Below are positions 1 to 5,983 of a stretch of 19,753 bases of DNA, piece by piece (the first letter of the stretch is position 1; every line of letters starts with the position of its first letter). The stretch comes from Lachnospiraceae bacterium UBA2860 (GTDB lineage: Bacteria; Bacillota; Clostridia; Lachnospirales; Lachnospiraceae), in NCBI GenBank assembly GCA_002350625.1, contig DEFE01000062.1, positions 1 to 19,753 on the forward strand, given 5' to 3'. The notes beneath the pieces are model-generated. The model saw nothing but the letters and a program-made list of their open reading frames with translations, was not told the DNA's origin and did not search any database. A program made the position numbers and the translations under genes.

Positions 1-198
1 TCTTCTACGGCGCTTGCAGCTTCGCTCACGGCTTCTTCCGCAGCGCTGACTGCTTCGCTGGCCGCGTCTTCTACGGCGCTTGCAGCTTCGCTGACGGCTT
101 CTTCCGCAGCGCTGGCGACTACGCTTGCCGCGTCTTCTACGGCGCTGACAGCCTCGCTGGCTGCGCTTTCCGCTGCGCTGACTGCGCTCTCTGCTGCG
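1..198 (-). repeat. 66-bp tandem repeat coding 22-residue Ala/Ser/Glu/Val units
   Basis: Units begin at 1, 67 and 133 on the plus strand with TCTTCTACGGCGCTTGCAGC or a close variant. The first two are nearly identical and the third is diverged. The period is an exact multiple of three, and in the foldase frame it encodes units such as EEAVSEAASAVEDA. It forms the low-complexity C-terminal region of the lipoprotein and probably continues past the window edge. Copy-number change would alter tail length without a frameshift. Confidence 0.85.
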
Positions 199-1529
199 CT
201 CTCAGCTTCTTCCACCGTGCTCTCGGCCTCGGGAGCCTTGAGGGTGATGGGGTCGCTGTCGCTCATGGTCACGAGCTTCCAGATGTCTTCGTCGACGGTG
301 ATCTCGGCGCCTTCTACCCAGCCGTCGGTGGTCTCGTCGTAGAGTTCCTGTTTTCTCTCGCGGATGATGGATGTCTTCTTTGTCTCGGTCGCCGCTTCGT
401 CTGCGTTGTTGTCAAGCCGGACGACGAAGTAGGTGTTGCCGTCGGTGCTTCTTACGACGTGGTCGACGAGCGTGTGGTCGGAGAGGCCTTCCACTGCGGC
501 GACGATATTTGCGTCGAGGGTGGTGTCGGTCTTGTCGTTGGTCGTGAATTTTCCGGAAATGGAATAGTAGTCAGCGTCGATGGTCTTAGCGATCGCGTCC
601 ATGTCGGCCGCTTCGATATCGGCTTCGGCCTTGACCGCGTCGAGTACCGCCTCGGCGTATTCTCTGGCCTCGACCTGGGCCGGTGTCTCTTCTGCTTCGT
701 CAGCCGCTGCCGCTTCGGATTCCGCTGCTGTGGATTCCGCTGCAGATTCTGTTGTAGACTCAGCAGCCGATGCTGCAGACTCAGCAGCCGATGCCGCCTC
801 GGACTCCGCTGCAGACTCTGTTGTAGACTCAGCAGCCGATGCCGCAGATTCCGCCGCAGATGCCGCCTCGGATTCCGCCGCAGATTCTGTTGCAGATTCC
901 GCCGCAGACTCCGCCTCAGACTCCGCCGTCGCCGCCTCAGACTCCGTCTCCGCATCAATTCTCACATACGTGACAGTCGTCTGCTGCGCCTCCTCGTCAG
1001 AGACATTTGTGTCGACGTCTTTGACGATCGGATCCATCATCTTGGCCTGCAGTGTCTGCATGGTCAGGAGCTTCACGACGTCTTCTTTCTCAGCGCCGAT
1101 CTTCTTGATGATTTCTTCGTCGTTGTTGTCGAAGAAGGCCTGCGCCGCCTCGTCGATCTTCTGATTGTCTTCGTCGGTGAGCGACACGCCGTACTCTTCC
1201 GCGTGCTGCGAGATGACCGCCATCTTCTTGACGTCGTCGAGCGCGCTCTGCTTCATGGAATCGCCGTAGGTCTCGCCGGTCTCTTCATTGGAAACAGATC
1301 CGAAGATGCTGTTTGAGCCGCCGAAGTACATGTTATAGAACTGGTAGATCTGCGCCTGCGTGTACTTCGCATAGAAGCTGCCGACGCCGAGACGGATGTC
1401 CTCGCCGTTCACCGTCATGAGTGTTTTGGACGGATCGATGGCCGCGCCCTTGCCGCAGCCGGTGAGGGCCGCGCATCCGAGCAGCGCTGCCAGACCTAAT
1501 GCTGTCGCCTTACGAATCATTGCTTTCAT
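1..1529 (-). CDS. PrsA/SurA-like peptidylprolyl isomerase lipoprotein (3' end outside window)
   Basis: Probable extracytoplasmic foldase anchored to the outer face of the membrane. The start is the ATG at 1529, with GGAGGA at 1539-1544 nine bases upstream. The N-terminus is a lipoprotein signal: basic MKAMIRK, a hydrophobic stretch, then LTGC with the lipidated Cys at residue 25. A helical SurA_N/PrsA-like region follows (about 35-185). The parvulin-like part begins with the strand TYVRIDA (about 186-192), is interrupted by about 80 residues rich in Ala, Ser and Glu (about 193-275), then resumes with an AREYAEAVLDAV helix and ends near residue 425. From about residue 432 the protein is again Ala/Glu/Ser-rich and is still open at base 1, with 509 codons and no stop. 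The position directly after mfd matches the order pth-mfd-foldase known in Clostridia. I did not identify every parvulin active-site residue, so isomerase activity is inferred; a chaperone-only lipoprotein is possible. Confidence 0.8.
   Translation of the reverse strand, partial: MKAMIRKATALGLAALLGCAALTGCGKGAAIDPSKTLMTVNGEDIRLGVGSFYAKYTQAQIYQFYNMYFGGSNSIFGSVSNEETGETYGDSMKQSALDDVKKMAVISQHAEEYGVSLTDEDNQKIDEAAQAFFDNNDEEIIKKIGAEKEDVVKLLTMQTLQAKMMDPIVKDVDTNVSDEEAQQTTVTYVRIDAETESEAATAESEAESAAESATESAAESEAASAAESAASAAESTTESAAESEAASAAESAASAAESTTESAAESTAAESEAAAADEAEETPAQVEAREYAEAVLDAVKAEADIEAADMDAIAKTIDADYYSISGKFTTNDKTDTTLDANIVAAVEGLSDHTLVDHVVRSTDGNTYFVVRLDNNADEAATETKKTSIIRERKQELYDETTDGWVEGAEITVDEDIWKLVTMSDSDPITLKAPEAESTVEEAESAAESAVSAAESAASEAVSAVEDAASVVASAAEEAVSEAASAVEDAASEAVSAAEEAVSEAASAVE
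736..942 (-). repeat. 69-bp tandem repeat coding 23-residue Ala/Ser/Glu units
   Basis: Three units start at 736, 805 and 874 with TCCGCTGCAG or TCCGCCGCAG followed by a variant of ATTCTGTTGTAGA. The 69-bp period is in frame. In the protein it yields repeated AAESEAASAAESAA / TTESAA blocks inserted within the parvulin-like domain of the foldase. Third codon positions here are far richer in A and T than in the rest of the gene, so composition differs from the flanks. Confidence 0.8.
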
Positions 1530-1550
1530 TTCTGATGTTCCTCCGGAATA

Positions 1551-1579
1551 TTTCTATCTAGCAGGCACGAAAATGTCAC
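1551..1579 (-). promoter_or_regulatory. Candidate promoter of the foldase gene
   Basis: On the minus strand GTGACA (1574-1579) and TAGAAA (1551-1556) are separated by 17 bases. The -35 element lies inside the last copy of the 60-bp minisatellite. The predicted start site would leave only about 15 bases of leader containing the ribosome binding site, which is tight, so this is weak; read-through from mfd is the alternative. Confidence 0.3.
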
Positions 1580-1771
1580 CCGCATTCTTCCGCGTTCCGC
1601 CATTTCCGGCTTTCCGCTTCGCAGGCACGCAAATGTCACCCGCATTCTTCCGCGTTCCGCCATCCCCGGCTTTCCGCTTCGCAGGCACGCAAATGCCGCC
1701 CGCATTCTTCCGCGTTCCGCCATTTCCGGCTTCCCGCCCGGCGTTCCGCCATCCCCGGCTTCCCGCCCCGC
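1561..1771. repeat. 60-bp intergenic tandem repeat (minisatellite)
   Basis: Three 60-bp units start at 1561, 1621 and 1681 with GCAGGCACG[AC]AAATG. They differ by a few substitutions, and a partial fourth unit runs 1741-1771. The array fills most of the gap between the mfd stop and the foldase start. Short open frames cross it on both strands because the period is divisible by three, but none has a ribosome binding site or recognisable domain. The rest of the 1530-1808 gap holds the foldase ribosome binding site and no clear mfd terminator. Confidence 0.9.
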
Positions 1772-1808
1772 AGTTCCGCTCCTTTCGCGGACCCCGCAAA
1801 CCATCATT

Positions 1809-4800
1809 TTACTCTTCTTTCGCGGTTTCGGCAAGTTCCCCCGCAAATGTTTTCAGGATGTTCATGAGTTCCTCGCCTTTCTCCTTCCCCGCGTACTCGA
1901 AATAAGTCTCATTTTCGTACCGTCTGATCGTAAATGCCCCCTTGTATTTCGCGAGCACCGGCGGAATCCGCGCGGGGTCGAATTTCGGCTCCGGGTGTAC
2001 CGTGAGCTTCACGCGCCCGTACAGTTCCTTGATCTCGGTGAGCGAAGCGCGGTGTGCGGCGGCCTTCAGCTCCGCGACGCGCATGAGGTTCACGACGGAC
2101 GCGGGCAGCTCGCCGTACCGGTCGAACAGCTCGTCCGTGATATCGTCGAAGTCATTTTTGTCGAAAATGCCGGCTATGCGCTTGTATGCCTCAAGCTTCT
2201 GGAACTCGCTCGGGATGTAGCTGTCCGGGATATATGCATCCACGGATAAATCCACGACGGTCTCGAAGTCTTCTTCCTGTTCGATCCCGCGCGCCTCTTT
2301 TACGGCCTCGGAGAGCATCTTGCAATAGAGGTCGTAGCCGACGGACTCCATGTGGCCGGACTGCTCCGCGCCGAGGAGGTTGCCGGCGCCGCGGATCTCG
2401 AGGTCGCGCATCGCGATTTTGATGCCGGAGCCGAGCTCGGTGAACTCGCGGATCGCGGAGAGGCGCTTTTCCGCGATTTCCTTTAAAACCTTGTCGCGCC
2501 GGTACATGAGAAATGCGTACGCGGTGCGGTTGGTCCGCCCCACGCGGCCCCGCAGCTGGTAGAGCTGGGAGAGACCTAAGCGGTCGGCGTCGTGGATGAT
2601 CATGGTGTTGACATTTCCGATGTCAAGGCCGGTCTCGATGATGGTCGTCGTGACGAGCACGTCGATGTCGCCGTTGATGAAATCAACCATGATCTGCTCG
2701 AGGGCATTTTCGTTCATCTGGCCGTCGGCGAACGCGACCGAGGCCTCGGGCACGAGGTTCTTGATGCGGCGCGTCATGTCGGAGATGTCTTTCACGCGGT
2801 TGTAGACGTAGTAGACCTGGCCCCCGCGCGCGAGCTCGCGGCAAATGGCTTCGCGCACGAGTTCTTCATTGAATTCCATCACGTAGGTCTGAATCGGCAC
2901 GCGGTCCTGCGGCGGCTCCTCGAGCACGGACATGTCGCGGATGCCGACGAGGCTCATGTGGAGTGTTCGCGGGATTGGTGTGGCGGTCAGCGTGAGCACG
3001 TCGACGTCATTTCTGAGCTGCTTGATTTTCTCTTTGTGCGCGACGCCGAAGCGCTGCTCCTCGTCGATGACGAGGAGGCCGAGGTCCTTAAACGCGATGT
3101 CCTTGCTGAGGAGGCGGTGCGTGCCGATGACGATATCGACGTAGCCGGCCTTCAGGTCGTGCACGGTTTTCTCCTGCTGCGCGGCCGTGCGGAAGCGGCA
3201 CAGGAGGTCGACGCGGACCGGGAAGTCCTTCATGCGCTGCGTAAATGTATTGTAATGCTGTTGCGCGAGAATGGTGGTCGGCACAAGATACGCGACCTGC
3301 TTGCCTTCCTGCACCGCCTTAAATGCCGCCCGGAGCGCCACCTCCGTCTTGCCGTAGCCGACGTCGCCGCAGATCAGGCGGTCCATGATGCGGCGGCTCT
3401 CCATGTCGCGCTTCGTGTCCTCGATCGCGAGGACCTGGTCCTCCGTCTCCTCGAAGGGGAAGAGCTCCTCAAATTCCTTCTGCCACTCCGTGTCCGGACC
3501 GTAGACATAACCGGATTTTTCCTGCCGCGCCGCGTAGAGGCGGACGAGGTCGGCCGCGATGTCCTTGACGGCGCCCTTCACGCGCGCCCGGGTCCGCTCC
3601 CACTCGCGCCCGCCGAGGCGGTTCAGCTTCGGCTTCGCGCCGTCCTTCGCGCCGGCGTACTTCTGCAGAAGATCGAGCTGCGTCGCGAGGATGTACAGGT
3701 TGCTGCCGTTGTACTCGATCTTGATATAATCCTTCATCGCGCCCTCGACCTCGACCTGCTCGATGCCGCGGTAAATGCCGAGCCCGTGATTCTCGTGGAC
3801 GACGTAATCGCCCGCGTGCAGCTCCGAAAAGCTCGCGATCCGCTCGCCGGAATAATCCGACGTGCGGCGCTTCTTCCGGACCTTCTTCTCGCCGAAGATA
3901 TCCGTTTCGGAAATGACGGCAAACTTGATCAAGGGATACTCAAATCCGCGCGTAAGACTCCCGTAGAGGACGGCGATCTGCCCCTCCTTCAGGGGCTCGT
4001 CCATGCGCTCTGTGTAGAAGGCGGAGATGTCGTTGTCATTTAAGTCGGAAGTAAGTCTCCGGGCCCGCGTATGTGAACCCGAGAGCACAACCACGCGGTA
4101 GCCGCGCTTCTTGAAACGCGTCAGATCCTTCAGCAGGTACTCGAAGCTGCTGCGGTAGCTGCTCACCGCCTGCACCGTCATGCCGAAGCTCTCTTTGATG
4201 TCGAAGCTGTCGCGCTTCACTTCGAGCATCGACAGCGCGATCACGTGCATGCGGTTGAGGCTCGCGGTGAGCGCCGCGACCCCGCTGATCTCCGGCACCG
4301 TGTCCGGATCATAACTCCCCTGATCAATCCGCTGCTTCACGCTCTCTCTGAGCTCCGTCTCCGTCGCCTTCGCCGCCTCGACGAGACGGTTCGGCTCGTC
4401 CAGGAACACCTGCGTCGTCCGCGGGTCGAACCAGCTGAGAAATGGCGCGCACGCGCCCGTCCGGTCATTCGCCGGGTAGACGCTGATCTCCTTCAACTCC
4501 TCGATCGAGCGCTGCGACTCCGGGTCGAACGCGCGCATCGAATCAATCTCGTCGCCGAAAAACTCCAGGCGCACCGGGTGCTCCTCCGCGAGCGGCCAGA
4601 TGTCGAGGATGTCGCCGCGGAAGGCGAACTCGCCCGGCATGTTCACCTCCGCGCAGCGCTCGTAGCCCAGCGCGACGAGCACACGCTTCACCTCTTCAAA
4701 ATCACTCTCCTCGCCCCAGCGGAAGACCAGGCGCTCCGCGGCGCAGACCGCGCGCTCCGTGACAAAATCCATGAGGGCGGGGACCGGGAGGACGACGACC

Positions 4801-5240
4801 AGGTGGGGGGCTTGCGGGGCGGCGCTGCCGGCGTCTGCTGTGGCTGCGGCGGGCGCTTTCGCGCTGCCGGCGGTCGCGCGCCCCGCGCCGCCCGCCGCCT
4901 GCGCCTCCGCGTGCTCAATCAGGCGCTTAAACACGGCGACCCGCTGCTGGTCGAGCAGATTCGACGCCACGTCCGCCTGGTAAAACAGCAGATCCTTCGC
5001 CGGATAGAACACCGCCGCAGGCTCAAAAAAGCGCAGGTTCTCGTAGAGCTGCTTCGCCGCCAGATCATTTTCCGCCACTGCGAGCACGAGCGGCACATCA
5101 TAAGAAAGCCCATGAATCATATGGGCCTTCTGCGCCTCCACGCACCCCGTCAGCGAAAGCACGCCTTCCGTCTTCCGCATCAGGGCGCGGAGCTCCTCAT
5201 ATTCCCGCAGCTGCCGCAGCGGCTCTGTAAAAAGTTCCAT
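1809..5240 (-). CDS. mfd: Transcription-repair coupling factor Mfd
   Basis: Superfamily 2 translocase that removes RNA polymerase stalled at lesions and recruits UvrA; cytoplasmic. In order: UvrB-like N-terminal module, RNA-polymerase-interaction domain starting at GDYVVHENHGLGIYRG (about 476), Walker A in GDVGYGKTE (about 625), DEEQ box (about 724), TPIPRTL (about 751), helicase C-lobe with QLRGRVGRTNR, and a C-terminal TRCF domain. The product is 1143 residues, the usual size. I chose the ATG at 5240 (MELFTEPLRQL). An in-frame ATG at 5261 would add seven residues, but it lies in a palindromic repeat and has no better ribosome binding site. An Ala-rich insertion occupies about residues 107-148 of the N-terminal module, within a region otherwise conserved as AEAQ...HLVVVLPVPALMDFV. 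It follows pth, with a palindrome between them that could attenuate read-through. Confidence 0.97.
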   Translation of the reverse strand: MELFTEPLRQLREYEELRALMRKTEGVLSLTGCVEAQKAHMIHGLSYDVPLVLAVAENDLAAKQLYENLRFFEPAAVFYPAKDLLFYQADVASNLLDQQRVAVFKRLIEHAEAQAAGGAGRATAGSAKAPAAATADAGSAAPQAPHLVVVLPVPALMDFVTERAVCAAERLVFRWGEESDFEEVKRVLVALGYERCAEVNMPGEFAFRGDILDIWPLAEEHPVRLEFFGDEIDSMRAFDPESQRSIEELKEISVYPANDRTGACAPFLSWFDPRTTQVFLDEPNRLVEAAKATETELRESVKQRIDQGSYDPDTVPEISGVAALTASLNRMHVIALSMLEVKRDSFDIKESFGMTVQAVSSYRSSFEYLLKDLTRFKKRGYRVVVLSGSHTRARRLTSDLNDNDISAFYTERMDEPLKEGQIAVLYGSLTRGFEYPLIKFAVISETDIFGEKKVRKKRRTSDYSGERIASFSELHAGDYVVHENHGLGIYRGIEQVEVEGAMKDYIKIEYNGSNLYILATQLDLLQKYAGAKDGAKPKLNRLGGREWERTRARVKGAVKDIAADLVRLYAARQEKSGYVYGPDTEWQKEFEELFPFEETEDQVLAIEDTKRDMESRRIMDRLICGDVGYGKTEVALRAAFKAVQEGKQVAYLVPTTILAQQHYNTFTQRMKDFPVRVDLLCRFRTAAQQEKTVHDLKAGYVDIVIGTHRLLSKDIAFKDLGLLVIDEEQRFGVAHKEKIKQLRNDVDVLTLTATPIPRTLHMSLVGIRDMSVLEEPPQDRVPIQTYVMEFNEELVREAICRELARGGQVYYVYNRVKDISDMTRRIKNLVPEASVAFADGQMNENALEQIMVDFINGDIDVLVTTTIIETGLDIGNVNTMIIHDADRLGLSQLYQLRGRVGRTNRTAYAFLMYRRDKVLKEIAEKRLSAIREFTELGSGIKIAMRDLEIRGAGNLLGAEQSGHMESVGYDLYCKMLSEAVKEARGIEQEEDFETVVDLSVDAYIPDSYIPSEFQKLEAYKRIAGIFDKNDFDDITDELFDRYGELPASVVNLMRVAELKAAAHRASLTEIKELYGRVKLTVHPEPKFDPARIPPVLAKYKGAFTIRRYENETYFEYAGKEKGEELMNILKTFAGELAETAKEE

Positions 5241-5260
5241 GGTTCTCTGCCATAAAAACA

Positions 5261-5285
5261 TGACACGGGGTCTGACCCCCTGTCA
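5261..5285 (+). repeat. REP-like palindrome, pth-mfd intergenic copy
   Basis: A 25-bp inverted repeat: left arm TGACACGGGGTC, one T, right arm GACCCCCTGTCA (one arm mismatch). It is followed by TAATGGTTTACATAAAA, the conserved linker of this family. On the minus strand the hairpin is followed by TGTTTTTATGG, so for transcripts from pth it resembles an intrinsic terminator or attenuator ahead of mfd. An alternative mfd ATG overlaps its left edge. Confidence 0.9.
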
Positions 5286-5301
5286 TAATGGTTTACATAA
5301 A

Positions 5302-5320
5302 ACCCGCCCCGTGTCATGTT
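5302..5320 (+). repeat. Half copy of the REP-like palindrome at the pth stop
   Basis: After the linker a second unit would begin here, but only its right half remains: GCCCCGTGTCATGTTT. On the minus strand this reads AAACATGACACGGGGC, and the TGA at 5314-5316 is the pth stop codon. The left arm has been lost or replaced. Confidence 0.7.
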
Positions 5321-5898
5321 TCTTCCTTCTTCGGCCGCACGTTATAGCGGTTCATCGCGGCGTCGATCCCCTCGGAGACGATGCACGCGACGGCTTTCGC
5401 AGCGAGGTCGACGCCGGCGTCGGCGGCCGCCCGCTCCTCCTCGGAGAAGCGCGACAGCACGTAGTCGGCGAGGTCGAAGTCCTTGGGCTTCGCGCCGGTG
5501 CCGACGCGGACCCGCGCAAATGCCTCCGTTCCGAGGCAGCTGATGATGTGCTTCAGGCCGTTCTGCCCGCCCGCGGAGCCCGCGGCGCGGATGCGGATGC
5601 GCCCGGGCGGCAGGTCGATGTCGTCGCTGATGACGATGAGGTCTGTCGCGGGGTCGAGCTTATAGAAGCGGACCGCCTCGCCGACGGCATTTCCGCTGAG
5701 ATTCATATAGGTAAGCGGCTTCATGAGCAGCACCTTCTGCCCCTCGATCACGCCGCTGCCGACCATCGCGTGGAACTTTGTCCCGCTCTGGGGGATGCGG
5801 TAGGTGTCGACGAGCCGGTCGATGACGTCGAAGCCCATGTTGTGTCTGGTCTTGTGATACTCACGCCCCGGGTTCCCGAGGCCGCAGATTAAAAACAT
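5314..5898 (-). CDS. pth: Peptidyl-tRNA hydrolase
   Basis: Hydrolyses the ester bond of peptidyl-tRNAs released from stalled ribosomes, recycling tRNA; cytoplasmic. At 194 residues it has the normal size. Family motifs are complete: GLGNPGREYHKTRHNMGF with Asn9 and catalytic His19, KPLTYMNLSG with Asn66, SDDIDLPPG with an Asp at about 92, and GSAGGQNGLKHI with Asn113. These correspond to the known catalytic and tRNA-binding residues of the E. coli enzyme. The start at 5898 is preceded by AAGGAGA (5904-5910), and a sigma-A-like promoter lies just upstream. The last codon and stop, ACA TGA, come from a half copy of the palindromic repeat, so the C-terminal end KKEET may have been set by a repeat insertion. 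Mfd follows 73 bases downstream. Confidence 0.97.
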   Translation of the reverse strand: MFLICGLGNPGREYHKTRHNMGFDVIDRLVDTYRIPQSGTKFHAMVGSGVIEGQKVLLMKPLTYMNLSGNAVGEAVRFYKLDPATDLIVISDDIDLPPGRIRIRAAGSAGGQNGLKHIISCLGTEAFARVRVGTGAKPKDFDLADYVLSRFSEEERAAADAGVDLAAKAVACIVSEGIDAAMNRYNVRPKKEET

Positions 5899-5923
5899 AG
5901 TGGTCTCCTTTATAAACGACTAT

Positions 5924-5952
5924 ATTTTATGCTATACTGAGCCGGAAATCAA
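5924..5952 (-). promoter_or_regulatory. Promoter of pth
   Basis: On the minus strand TTGATT (5947-5952) and TAAAAT (5924-5929) are spaced by exactly 17 bases. The predicted start site is about 20 bases upstream of the pth ATG, leaving room for the AAGGAGA ribosome binding site. It overlaps the oppositely directed ATPase promoter. Confidence 0.65.
5930..5938 (+). promoter_or_regulatory. Extended -10 promoter of the P-type ATPase gene
   Basis: TGCTATACT matches the extended -10 pattern TGnTATAAT at five of six -10 positions. No good -35 is seen at the expected distance, as is common with extended -10 promoters. It lies within the spacer of the divergent pth promoter and about 45 bases ahead of the ATPase ATG. 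Confidence 0.5.
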
Positions 5953-5983
5953 TGTTATTCACCCCCATCCACGGAGGCGTCAC

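Noticed and set aside
459..1316. Plus-strand open frames (285 and 194 codons) opposite the foldase gene
   Set aside because: They are reverse readings of the Ala/Ser/Glu repeat. The minus frame has a lipoprotein signal, a ribosome binding site and a folded-domain composition.
1526..1846. Short minus-strand open frames (81 and 106 codons) across the 60-bp repeats
   Set aside because: They arise because the 60-bp period is divisible by three; no ribosome binding site or domain, and the protein is only the repeat.
2592..4043. 483-codon plus-strand open frame opposite mfd
   Set aside because: Antisense shadow of mfd with a biased composition, no ribosome binding site and no recognisable motif.
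5241..5261. Seven-residue N-terminal extension of Mfd (MFLWQRT)
   Set aside because: Its ATG overlaps the palindrome and has no good ribosome binding site; the family N-terminus fits MELF at 5240. This is not fully settled, since the 5240 start also has only a weak site.
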